In this document: one piece after another, positions 1-6,797 of the stretch
Layout: every line of letters begins with the position of its first letter
Position numbering within the stretch: the first letter of the stretch is position 1
Assembly (NCBI RefSeq): GCF_014653695.1
Contig: NZ_BNAR01000028.1
Coordinates: forward strand, 26,573 to 90,572
DNA: 64,000 nucleotides
Origin: Lentzea cavernae
Lineage (GTDB): Bacteria > Actinomycetota > Actinomycetes > Mycobacteriales > Pseudonocardiaceae
Reading direction: 5' to 3'
Position numbers and translations under genes: made by a program
The notes under the pieces: generated by a model
Told to the model about the DNA's origin: nothing
Databases searched by the model: none
The model's input: the letters and a program-made list of their open reading frames with translations, nothing else

Positions 1-286
1 CCGCCGCGATCAGGTCGAGGACCCCTTCCACGCCGACCTTCACCTCATGGGTGCTCGGCGTGCGCACACCGGCCTGGAATTCGTGCGCGATGTCGACCAC
101 ACCACTGCGCGGCCTTTTGCTCAGGTGCGGTTCGAAGTAGAGGTGCAGACCCGGCGCCTCGAGATCCCAGTCGACGACGAGAACGCGATAACCCCAGCGT
201 GCGAGCAGGACAGCCGTGTTGGCGAGGGTGAAGCTGCGTCCGACGCCGCCTTTGTAGGAGTAGAACGTGATCACGGTTCCGGTCAT
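1..286 (-). CDS. MinD/ParA-like P-loop ATPase with KGGVGR motif (partial)
   Basis: Only the N-terminal 95 residues lie in the window; the gene runs off the left edge. The reading frame starts at an ATG (284-286) that overlaps the stop of the upstream TIR gene as ATGA. The start of the protein reads as a SIMIBI-class ATPase: a beta strand (ITFYSY), then the deviant Walker A motif KGGVGRS at about residues 12-18, and later VLVVDWDLEAPGLH, which matches the switch-I strand and the D-E-A-P-G signature of MinD/CpaE-like ATPases. In this family an Arg replaces the usual Lys after the second Gly (KGGVGK to KGGVGR). Its overlap with a TIR protein suggests one two-gene signalling or FxsC-like unit. 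The function is inferred only. Confidence 0.85.
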   Translation of the reverse strand, partial: MTGTVITFYSYKGGVGRSFTLANTAVLLARWGYRVLVVDWDLEAPGLHLYFEPHLSKRPRSGVVDIAHEFQAGVRTPSTHEVKVGVEGVLDLIAA

Positions 287-876
287 GGCTCGAACCTCGG
301 CAACGGCGGAGGCGGGATGAGCACCGGATTCGGCCGTTCGACGATCGGCCAGTCAGGACTCCACGGCGGCACCTGCTTCGCCAGCTGCACCAGATCGCGG
401 GCGAGAACCCTCACCTGCCGGCAGAAGGCGAGGTAGTCGACGGAATCCTGGTAGACCGCATCAGGATGCGCGTATTCCTTGAAGTCCTGCCAGGAACGCA
501 TTCTGCCGATGTCCGGGAAATTCTCGGAGTCCGAATACAGGATCGGGTAGATCAGTCCCTGGGAGATGTCGGCACCCGCCAGCCCGAGCACGGCCTCCCG
601 GGCCTGCATGCTCTCCAGCTCCGCCATGCACCAGTCCGACTCGAAGTACGGCGGGGTCAGGAGCTGGATCATGATCTTGCTGTGCCGCAGCGAGTTCTCC
701 AGGTTGTACGCCCACTCCACGGCCCGCGGCATGGTGCGGTCCATGTACACCTTGGGCGCGGGGGCGCACTCGTCGGCGAGGTACTCGACGAGTTTGTTGT
801 AGAAGTGGGTCAACAGCCATTTCTGCACACTGCCACGACGGCTGTAGCTGATGAAGAAATCGTACTTGTAGGACAC
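283..876 (-). CDS. TIR-domain protein (FxsC-like)
   Basis: This is a 197-residue soluble protein that is almost all TIR domain (about residues 4-140). It has the opening strand YDFFISYSR (5-13), the second strand PKVYMD, and the helix motif DWCMAELESM. Glu86 in the W-C-x-x-E arrangement sits where TIR NADases carry their catalytic glutamate, so enzymatic activity is possible. The tail is proline-rich (PIVERPNPVLIPPPPLP). There is no membrane segment. The stop codon overlaps the start of the KGGVGR ATPase by four bases, so the two are almost certainly co-translated. TIR proteins of this type accompany FxSxx-COOH/FxsA-FxsB clusters in actinomycetes or act as stand-alone immune effectors; the sequence here does not separate the two. 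Confidence 0.85.
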   Translation of the reverse strand: MSYKYDFFISYSRRGSVQKWLLTHFYNKLVEYLADECAPAPKVYMDRTMPRAVEWAYNLENSLRHSKIMIQLLTPPYFESDWCMAELESMQAREAVLGLAGADISQGLIYPILYSDSENFPDIGRMRSWQDFKEYAHPDAVYQDSVDYLAFCRQVRVLARDLVQLAKQVPPWSPDWPIVERPNPVLIPPPPLPRFEP

Positions 877-994
877 AGCGCATCACGGTAGATGCGACTG
901 CAGCGTTGATAAAAGACAAAAAAGTGGGCATTTTCGGCGGTTCAGACCATAAACTGGACATTAACTGGTCGACCGAACTGCCCCGGAACAGCAA

Positions 995-1026
995 GAAGCC
1001 CCCGATCATGTTCGATCGGGGGCTTC
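995..1026 (-). terminator. Rho-independent terminator of the tRNA-Gly/Val unit
   Basis: A perfect 13-bp inverted repeat (995-1007 and 1014-1026) with a six-base loop, immediately downstream of tRNA-Val in the direction of transcription. There is no long T-run, as is usual in high-GC actinobacteria. Confidence 0.75.
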
Positions 1027-1036
1027 CGGCGGTGAG

Positions 1037-1108
<72 letters not shown>

Positions 1109-1109
1109 G

Positions 1110-1182
1110 AGCGGATGACGAGACTCGAACTCGCGACCCTCACCTTGGCAAGGTGATGCGCTACCAACTGCGCTACATCCGC
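1110..1182 (-). tRNA. tRNA-Gly (GCC)
   Basis: A 73-base cloverleaf with acceptor stem GCGGATG/CATCCGC and discriminator T at 1110. The anticodon stem TCACC/GGTGA holds loop TTGCCAA, giving anticodon GCC. One base separates it from the following tRNA-Val, so the two come from one transcript. It is identical to the copy at 1607-1679. Confidence 0.95.
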
Positions 1183-1340
1183 GTTGCTCCCGGTTTCCCG
1201 TGGTGCGAGAGGAACTTTATCCGACGGTCCCCCGAAGTTCCAAATCGGCTGATCTTGAGCACTTGGAACGCCTCCTCCCAGCCGACTCACGCGAGGCGCG
1301 CACCGCCGGGGATCCGGGGGCGAAGCCCGCCGGGCGGGGT

Positions 1341-1359
1341 CTGGGGGTTGCACCCCCAG
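1341..1359. repeat. GC-rich intergenic hairpin
   Basis: A short palindrome of the form CTGGGGGT..ACCCCCAG lies within a very G-rich spacer between the two tRNA clusters. Similar GC-rich hairpins are scattered in actinobacterial intergenic DNA. No specific function can be assigned. Confidence 0.4.
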
Positions 1360-1369
1360 AAAACACTGC

Positions 1370-1410
1370 GGGGCGAGCCGGTTCGCGCTTTCCGCGAACC
1401 GGCTCGCCCC
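1370..1410 (-). terminator. Rho-independent terminator of the tRNA-Gly/Cys/Val unit
   Basis: A perfect 18-bp inverted repeat (1370-1387 and 1393-1410) with a five-base loop, ten bases downstream of tRNA-Val at 1421-1492 in the direction of transcription. Confidence 0.75.
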
Positions 1411-1420
1411 GAGTCCCACA

Positions 1421-1492
<72 letters not shown>

Positions 1493-1493
1493 G

Positions 1494-1565
1494 AGGCGGA
1501 GACGGGAATCGAACCCGTGTACAGGGCTTTGCAGGCCCTTGCCTAAGCCACTCGGCCACTCCGCC
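1494..1565 (-). tRNA. tRNA-Cys (GCA)
   Basis: A 72-base cloverleaf with acceptor stem GGCGGAG/CTCCGCC, discriminator T (U73, the expected identity base for Cys) at 1494 and anticodon loop CTGCAAA, giving GCA. It is the middle gene of a Gly-Cys-Val unit. Confidence 0.95.
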
Positions 1566-1606
1566 AGGAGTTATGACTCCTCGGTGAACCCACCGGGGAA
1601 CCACAG

Positions 1607-1679
1607 AGCGGATGACGAGACTCGAACTCGCGACCCTCACCTTGGCAAGGTGATGCGCTACCAACTGCGCTACATCCGC
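1607..1679 (-). tRNA. tRNA-Gly (GCC), second copy
   Basis: Identical in sequence to the tRNA-Gly at 1110-1182. It is the first gene of the Gly-Cys-Val unit, 41 bases upstream of tRNA-Cys. Confidence 0.95.
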
Positions 1680-1785
1680 GTACATCACTGACTTCATGAT
1701 GTTGAAACGAAGCTTATACGAGGGGGTCAAGCGGGTTTCACCGGGGGTGCCCGCACCACTTCGCGGGCCCCCTACCTCGGGTTGT

Positions 1786-2211
1786 TCAGCTGAGGTCGTT
1801 CGAGATGAGGTGCGTGAGCGCCTCGTCCACGTTGACCCAGAGGTGCTCGTTGCCCGGCACCACGACGTCATAGGTCCGGTCGAGGAAGTCGGCGAGCTCC
1901 TGGGCGGAAGCCTCGAACATGGCGTGCCCGGACGGAGAGCTCAGCTCGATCACGACGACCTCGGGGTCGTCGGCGGCGGGGCGGATCCGGACGTCACCGT
2001 CGCCGGCGTCGGCGATGAGACCGTCTGCGAGCAGGTCGCGGGCGTAGACCCACTCGACCCAACCGGCGCGGCCGGTGCGGAACGCGGCGACGACCGCGTA
2101 CGGGTCCTTTGTGTCGTATCGCAGCTCCACCTGAACCGGGACCGCGGGGGTCCTCGGTGCCAGCAGGTCGAAGACCGCTGTCGAGCGGAGCGTCACGTGA
2201 TCGTTGCGCAT
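1786..2211 (-). CDS. ssgB: SsgA/SsgB-family sporulation and cell-division regulator
   Basis: A 141-residue SALP-family protein. It shows the family core near residues 28-70: an L-R-Y-D-x-x-D-P-Y-A-V segment, then VEWVYARDLLADGL, which matches the W-x-F/Y-A-R-D-L-L signature of SsgB. Known SsgB localises FtsZ to future septa during sporulation septation. Non-Streptomyces actinomycetes usually have one SsgB, so this is probably the ssgB orthologue rather than an accessory paralogue. The ATG at 2211 is preceded by a GAGGG ribosome site eight bases upstream. It is transcribed away from the sigma-factor gene and toward the tRNA cluster. The protein is acidic, soluble and has no signal peptide. Confidence 0.9.
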   Translation of the reverse strand: MRNDHVTLRSTAVFDLLAPRTPAVPVQVELRYDTKDPYAVVAAFRTGRAGWVEWVYARDLLADGLIADAGDGDVRIRPAADDPEVVVIELSSPSGHAMFEASAQELADFLDRTYDVVVPGNEHLWVNVDEALTHLISNDLS

Positions 2212-2467
2212 CGTCGTTACCCTCTTCTCCCTTCCCGGTCAATGAAACGACCGAGCACCTCAGTTGTGACGTGCATGTGGCGAGGAACGCTCGCGGAACG
2301 GGCGCATATCACCCCATCGGGTCAGCTTGACTGCGTAACGCGACGGTTTGCACGCGCTCCGTGCCCTCCTCACTCGTTAGCCCGCGTTCAGCGACTCCCA
2401 TCTTGCTGGGTCTAACCTGAACCCGGTACCGGCTGTTGCGCGAATGTTGGACGTGAGGACATCTCTG

Positions 2468-3088
2468 GTGGCTGACTCGCCCGGCCCAACCGTTGCGACA
2501 CGCGACGGCCGGCCGACCGATTTCGAGCTCGTGCAAAGACTCGCACAGGGCGATCGGTCGGCGTTCGGTGAGCTGTACGACAGGTACGGCACACCGGCAT
2601 ACTCGCTGGCCAGGCGCATCTGCGTGGATCCCGAGCTGGCCGAGGACGTCGTCCAGGAGGCCTTCCTCGCGCTCTGGCGGCACCCCGCCAGGTTCGACCC
2701 CGCCCGCGGAAGTTTCGGCACCTGGTTGATGACTTTGGTGCACCACCGCGCGGTGGACGCCGTACGTAAGGAGAACACCCAGCGTCGTCGAACTGTTCCC
2801 CTCACGGACGACGCCTCCCCTCCTGTCGAGGGCTCCGACCACGCCGCGTTGGTCAGCGTGGTCAGCGCCGAGGTCAGAGCAGCGCTCCACACGTTGCCGG
2901 AAGAGCAACGCCAAGTGATAGCTCTCGCCTATCTCGGTGGCTACACGCAGTGCGAAGTGGCAAAACTGACAGGCGTACCCCTGGGCACTGTGAAATCGCG
3001 CACGTTCGCGGCAATCAGACGTCTCAGAGGCACGTTGGGGAACTTGTGGGCCGGGGAGACCGGCGAAACGACAGGAGCTCACCGGTGA
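2468..3088 (+). CDS. ECF RNA polymerase sigma factor (SigK-like)
   Basis: A two-domain ECF sigma factor of about 206 residues. Region 2 covers roughly residues 20-90 (LYDRYGTPAYSLARRI, then AEDVVQEAFLALWRHP, the core-binding and -10-reading helices). Region 4 covers roughly 125-185 and ends in the HTH GYTQCEVAKLTGVPLGTVKSR. I prefer the GTG at 2468 because GAGGA lies eight bases upstream; an in-frame ATG at 2444 has no ribosome site. The stop overlaps the GTG start of the zinc-type anti-sigma gene (GTGA), the typical arrangement of a co-translated sigma/anti-sigma pair. The organisation resembles mycobacterial sigK-rskA. The signal it senses is unknown, and autoregulation is likely but not shown. 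Confidence 0.92.
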   Translation: MADSPGPTVATRDGRPTDFELVQRLAQGDRSAFGELYDRYGTPAYSLARRICVDPELAEDVVQEAFLALWRHPARFDPARGSFGTWLMTLVHHRAVDAVRKENTQRRRTVPLTDDASPPVEGSDHAALVSVVSAEVRAALHTLPEEQRQVIALAYLGGYTQCEVAKLTGVPLGTVKSRTFAAIRRLRGTLGNLWAGETGETTGAHR

Positions 3089-3873
3089 ACGGCGACCTGT
3101 GCGCTCACGAGGAGCTCGCCGTCGGCTGGGCGATGCACTCCTTGGAGCCCGACGAGGAAGCACTCGTCCGCGACCACCTGCCGACCTGCGCCACGTGCCG
3201 GCACACGGTGCAGGCGACGCAGGAGGTGCTGGCGGGCATCGGCGGCGCGGTCCGGCAGGAACAACCACCACCACACCTGCGCGCCATGCTGATGGAACAG
3301 ATCGAGCACATCCCCCAGGAAGTGGAAGCGCCCGCACCGCACACCCCGCGCCACGCGGCCCCGACCCCGCTGCGCCCGCAACACCGCCGCCGCACGGGCC
3401 GCGTCCTGCTGGCCGCCGCGGCAGCACTGGCCGTCCTGGCAGGCGGCGGCTACCTCGGCGTGCGCGTCAACCAGCTCTCAGGCGAGGTGGCGGCCTCAGA
3501 AGCCCGCACGAACGACCTGAACAAGGCCCTCTCCCTGGCCGCCAACCCGGCTACCAACAGGGCGGTCCTGCGCACCGGCACGGGCGACGAGGTGGCGGTC
3601 GTGCTGTCCAACCCCACCACCGGCGCCGTCATGCCGACGAACTTGAAACCGAACGACTCGGGCCACGTTTACGTAGTTTGGGGTGCGAGCACGCCAGCGC
3701 CGGTACCGTTGGCGGTGTTCGACGTACGAGCCGGTTCGACCGACCCGCAACTGCTGGCCTGGTCCTCCGACGCGCACAAGCACACGACCTTCGCGGTGTC
3801 GCTCGAACCAGGCCGCCAGGCTCCTCCGAAACCCTCGGAGGTCCTGGCAGGCGGTCAGGTTGCACCCGCCTGA
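3085..3873 (+). CDS. Membrane anti-sigma factor (RskA-like, zinc-binding ASD)
   Basis: 262 residues starting at a GTG that overlaps the sigma stop. The cytoplasmic N-terminus carries the anti-sigma zinc motif H-x3-C-x2-C (His31, Cys35, Cys38 in HLPTCATC). A proline-rich linker leads to one membrane helix at about 107-124 (LLAAAAALAVLAGGGYLGV). The extracytoplasmic part ends with a domain that matches the RskA C-terminal domain (GHVYVVWGAS, then the segment around KHTTFAVSLEPGR). RskA-type proteins hold their sigma factor at the membrane until regulated proteolysis releases it. The partner is the adjacent ECF factor. Confidence 0.92.
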   Translation: MNGDLCAHEELAVGWAMHSLEPDEEALVRDHLPTCATCRHTVQATQEVLAGIGGAVRQEQPPPHLRAMLMEQIEHIPQEVEAPAPHTPRHAAPTPLRPQHRRRTGRVLLAAAAALAVLAGGGYLGVRVNQLSGEVAASEARTNDLNKALSLAANPATNRAVLRTGTGDEVAVVLSNPTTGAVMPTNLKPNDSGHVYVVWGASTPAPVPLAVFDVRAGSTDPQLLAWSSDAHKHTTFAVSLEPGRQAPPKPSEVLAGGQVAPA

Positions 3874-3895
3874 ATCCACACAGGATGATCGACAC

Positions 3896-4318
3896 ATGAC
3901 GAAGCCCGACGTGAAGCCCGAGGAGCACAAGGGCTGGCGCCATTGGTTCCACAGGAACCCGGCCCTCAACCTGGCGTACCGCATCGGCGTGGGCGTGATC
4001 GGCGGCCTGGTGCTGATCGCGGGCATCATCATGATCCCGTACCCCGGCCCGGGCTGGCTCGTGGTCTTCGCGGGCCTCGCCATCCTCGCCACGGAGTTCG
4101 AGTGGGCAGGCCGAGTCCTGAAGTTCGCGAAGCGCTACTACGACCGCTGGGTCGAGTGGCTCAAGCGCCAGCCCGGCTGGGTCCGCGGCCTCGTGATGGC
4201 GGGCGTCTGCGCCATCGTCCTGGTCACCTGCTACTTCCTCAACGTGTTCGCCCTGGTAGGCGGCTGGTTCGGCCTCGAGTGGAGCTGGTTGCAGAGCCCG
4301 ATTTTTGGTTCTCGTTGA
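3896..4318 (+). CDS. PGPGW-motif transmembrane protein (TIGR02611 type)
   Basis: 140 residues. It has two hydrophobic blocks at about 28-65 and 97-120, separated by a basic amphipathic stretch. The signature YPGPGW at about 49-54 between two membrane helices identifies the actinobacterial PGPGW/TIGR02611 family. The biochemical role of the family is unknown. It follows the anti-sigma gene by 22 bases on the same strand and may be part of the same transcript. Confidence 0.85.
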   Translation: MTKPDVKPEEHKGWRHWFHRNPALNLAYRIGVGVIGGLVLIAGIIMIPYPGPGWLVVFAGLAILATEFEWAGRVLKFAKRYYDRWVEWLKRQPGWVRGLVMAGVCAIVLVTCYFLNVFALVGGWFGLEWSWLQSPIFGSR

Positions 4319-4332
4319 TGATGTTGTAGGCT
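4305..4332 (+). promoter_or_regulatory. Possible promoter of tRNA-Val(CAC)
   Basis: TTGGTT (4305-4310) and TAGGCT (4327-4332) are separated by 16 bases. They lie 43 bases before the tRNA and fit a housekeeping-sigma promoter. This rests on pattern only. Confidence 0.35.
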
Positions 4333-4374
4333 ATGACCACACCGCGAGAGCGGGACAGCACGACAACAGAACAC

Positions 4375-4446
4375 GGGCGTTTAGCTCAGCGGGAGAGCGC
4401 TTCGTTCACACCGAAGAGGTCACTGGTTCGATCCCAGTATCGCCCA
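4375..4446 (+). tRNA. tRNA-Val (CAC); element integration site
   Basis: A 72-base cloverleaf with anticodon stem CTTCG/CGAAG and loop TTCACAC, giving anticodon CAC. Discriminator A is at 4446 and CCA is not encoded. The acceptor stem reads GGGCGTT on the 5' side and ATCGCCC on the 3' side, leaving a T-T mismatch at pair 6-67 with all other pairs intact. An integrase gene starts 120 bases downstream, so the 3' half of this tRNA is the probable attL of the element. The mismatch could mean that the 3' end was supplied by the element. Confidence 0.92.
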
Positions 4447-4452
4447 CACAAC

Positions 4453-4490
4453 CCGAAAGCCTCTGACCTGCGAAGGTCGGGGGCTTTCGG
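4453..4490 (+). terminator. Terminator downstream of tRNA-Val(CAC)
   Basis: An inverted repeat with arms beginning CCGAAAGCC and ending GGCTTTCGG, an inner stem of about eight pairs and a GCGA loop. It lies seven bases after the tRNA and faces the convergent integrase, so it may end both transcripts. Confidence 0.8.
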
Positions 4491-4566
4491 CTTTCTCGGG
4501 CATGCGCGGACCCCTCGTTTCGGGGCCTCGGTGCAGAAAGTGGTGCTAAACCGGCGTTGTTCCACG

Positions 4567-5919
4567 TCAGGCCAGCCCCTTCTGCGAGGGCGGCAGGAAC
4601 AGACCAATCACTGCCTCGGCTGCGTCGCGATCAAGGTCCTCGATGTCCGCGGAATACGTGTCGAGAGTGAACGCCACCGTCGCGTGCCCAAGACGAGAGC
4701 TGACAATCTTCGGGTGCACGCCAGCTCGTAGCGAGATCGTCGCGTAGGTGTGCCGGATGTCGTGGAACCGAATCTTCGGCAGCTTCAGGAGATCGACCAG
4801 CCTGTTGAACTCCTCGGTGATGGTGTCCGGATAGATCGGCCGACCATCCTCCCAGCAGAACGCCAGACCGTGGTCCTGATAAGAGTCACCCCAGTCCTGC
4901 TTCTCCTTCTCCACCTGCTGGAAATGCGCGGTCAACACCCCGGTCGTGAAGCTGTCCAGCGCAAGCAGCCGACGACTCTTCTGACTCTTACCTGCGCCCG
5001 TCACTGCTCTTCCTCCGGCGATCACTCGCGTGGTGGCGGCCATGCGAACGACCTTTTTCAAGAGGTCGAACGCGGCAACCTCTACACCACACAACTCTGA
5101 GCGGCGGACCCCGGTCGACGCCCCGAGGACCCACAACGCGTACCAGCGGTGGTGTCGCGCGTGCTCTAGGAAGAGCATCATCTGTTCTGGAGTCCAAGTG
5201 CTGTGGTTCCGCCTCGGAACCGATGGAGCCTTCACGCTCCGAATCGGATTGAGATTGATGTACTTCCACAACACCGCCACGCTCATCGCAGAGCTGAGCA
5301 TGATGTGCACGCTTTTGACGGTCTTCGGCGCGAGCCCAGGCACGTGGGGCTTCGGGATACGACCGACCTCGTAACGCCGAACTGCACGGCGTGCAGCGGC
5401 GTAGGTCACACCAACCTTGTCGGCGATCTCCCGCAGTCGAATCTCCCGATCCGCGGCGCGCGCCTCCTTCCACAGCTCGTACATCTCGCCGTTGGTATTG
5501 CGCTTCTGACGCCCCTCCGTGAGCAGGTAGTCGTAGAGCGCAGCCACCATCGTCGGCACGAAGTCCTGCATCAGGCGCTTCCCTACGATCGGCATCACGT
5601 AGGTCCGTGCCAACGTCTCGTAGTTGGCCGCCGTCGTCGGTTCAGTGGTGAGGCGAACGTACGGGAAGTACTGCTCGAAGAAGTCGTTGATCGTGGCACG
5701 AGACGGCTTCACGTAGGTCTCGGTGACGAGCGCAGTGCGTGCTTCCTCCATCCCCTCCCACGCTTCGTCCTCAGTCTCGTAACCGCTCTTCCTGATCTGC
5801 TCGCGAACACCAGTAAGAGGGTGCTCAGGCCCCTGAAAGGCATACGCCCACTTCCGGCCGCGCTTGTACACCGATCCATCAGGACGCTTGCGAGATCGCT
5901 TTTTCTTCCCGCCGGTCAT
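4567..5919 (-). CDS. Tyrosine-family site-specific integrase
   Basis: 450 residues. The N-terminus is a basic AP2-like arm-binding region (1-60), followed by a SAM-like core-binding domain (about 72-235) and a catalytic domain (240-440). Catalytic residues visible are Arg272 (TGVRRSELCG), His386-x-x-Arg389 (HDIRH), His412 (LGHA) and the nucleophile Tyr422 (DTYSA). The core-binding domain contains an extra segment at about 150-190 that reads as a helix-turn-helix (IADKVGVTYAAARRAVRR). The 3' end of the gene faces the tRNA, as in actinomycete integrative elements. The start ATG overlaps the excisionase stop by four bases, so int is translated from the xis transcript. Confidence 0.95.
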   Translation of the reverse strand: MTGGKKKRSRKRPDGSVYKRGRKWAYAFQGPEHPLTGVREQIRKSGYETEDEAWEGMEEARTALVTETYVKPSRATINDFFEQYFPYVRLTTEPTTAANYETLARTYVMPIVGKRLMQDFVPTMVAALYDYLLTEGRQKRNTNGEMYELWKEARAADREIRLREIADKVGVTYAAARRAVRRYEVGRIPKPHVPGLAPKTVKSVHIMLSSAMSVAVLWKYINLNPIRSVKAPSVPRRNHSTWTPEQMMLFLEHARHHRWYALWVLGASTGVRRSELCGVEVAAFDLLKKVVRMAATTRVIAGGRAVTGAGKSQKSRRLLALDSFTTGVLTAHFQQVEKEKQDWGDSYQDHGLAFCWEDGRPIYPDTITEEFNRLVDLLKLPKIRFHDIRHTYATISLRAGVHPKIVSSRLGHATVAFTLDTYSADIEDLDRDAAEAVIGLFLPPSQKGLA

Positions 5920-6242
5920 GCGGCCTCGACTCCCCCGGCATCGTCCCGCTCGGCTTCGAGGAACTCGATGAGCCGCGCACGAACGACGAACACCCGTCGT
6001 CCCAGCCGGCGGGCGCCAGGCAGCTGACCGGAGTCGGCGTATCGGTAGGCCGAAGCCCGACTGATCCCCAAGAGCCGTGCAGCTTCCGGGATGGACACGA
6101 GTGCGGGGCCATGAACATCAACCACGGTGTTCTCCAGATGCACTTTGGACACACAGACGCGCTGCTCGACGCCACTTCGTTGCGCTTCCGACTCGCGTGT
6201 CTCGATCGGGTCAACATCACTTGCGAAGCCCGTTCGACTCAT
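5916..6242 (-). CDS. Excisionase / HTH DNA-binding protein (Xis-like)
   Basis: 108 residues. The C-terminal half is a MerR-like winged helix of the excisionase type: VSIPEAARLLGISRASAYRY, then LPGARRLGRRVFVVRARLIEFLE. The first 45 residues are not conserved-looking, and the true start may be an internal codon. It overlaps the integrase start by four bases. The gene is divergent from the Cro/C1-like regulator at 6472, with two palindromes in the shared intergenic region. Its likely role is to direct excision together with the integrase. Confidence 0.9.
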   Translation of the reverse strand: MSRTGFASDVDPIETRESEAQRSGVEQRVCVSKVHLENTVVDVHGPALVSIPEAARLLGISRASAYRYADSGQLPGARRLGRRVFVVRARLIEFLEAERDDAGGVEAA

Positions 6243-6317
6243 GCGGACCGCCTTTCACTTCGGTGCAGCGAGGGCTCTCGCCGCAGATCCATCGGTTGCC
6301 AATTGGTAAGGTAACAC

Positions 6318-6351
6318 CTATCTGAGATAGTTGTAACCTATCGAGGATAGG
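6318..6351. promoter_or_regulatory. Paired palindromic operators between xis and the Cro/C1-like regulator
   Basis: Two related dyads: CTATC-TGA-GATAG (6318-6330) and CCTATC-GAG-GATAGG (6337-6351). They share half-site CTATC and a three-base centre. Their centres, 6324 and 6344, are 20 bases apart, about two helical turns, so both sites face the same side of the DNA. The region is AT-richer than its surroundings and lies between divergent genes. It is a good candidate operator for the adjacent regulator or for Xis. Confidence 0.65.
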
Positions 6352-6471
6352 CTGAACCTCTCCTGCATGGCATGAGTAGCCCGGCCTCACGGAGTTTCTG
6401 GTGCATATCGGGAAGACTGAGCCTCGTTGGCGCCCTGGACGAGTGCCTCCTACACGCGACCACGGAAGGGC

Positions 6472-6759
6472 GTGACGGTGCAGCTTCGATGGCGCCTTAG
6501 GCAGGTGATGGCTTCACGCGAAGTGTGGACAGGCAAGGAACTGCGCGACCTTCTGCAGCGGCGCGCCAACTTCACCCTGTCGGGGCCATCGGTGTACGCG
6601 CTGATCAACAACGAGCCGGTCCAGGTGAAGACCGAGACGTTGCAAGCTTTGTGCATCACGCTCCAGTGCACGCCGAACGAGCTCTACGGTGTGGCCGCTC
6701 CGCAAGATCTCTCCTTGGCGAACGAACCCGAAGCTGCCGATCAGTCGGACAAGAGCTAA
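6472..6759 (+). CDS. Cro/C1-family HTH regulator
   Basis: About 95 residues, nearly all one HTH_26-type domain: RLRQVMASREVWTGKELRDLL, then LSGPSVYALINNE and TETLQALCITLQCTPNELYGV. This is a compact single-domain repressor of the kind that controls excision and transfer in actinomycete elements. GTG codons at 6472 and 6478 both lie close behind GGAAGG; the upstream ATG at 6427 adds a segment that does not look coding. The gene is divergent from the excisionase and faces the modification operon tail to tail. The palindromes at 6318-6351 are its likely binding sites, by inference. Confidence 0.82.
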   Translation: MTVQLRWRLRQVMASREVWTGKELRDLLQRRANFTLSGPSVYALINNEPVQVKTETLQALCITLQCTPNELYGVAAPQDLSLANEPEAADQSDKS

Positions 6760-6797
6760 CACAGCAACAAGACGTCGCTGCCGTTCGGACGGTGGAG

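Noticed and set aside
1341..1410. G-quadruplex or riboswitch between tRNA units
   Set aside because: Simple GC-rich hairpins explain the sequence, and the second is a tRNA terminator.
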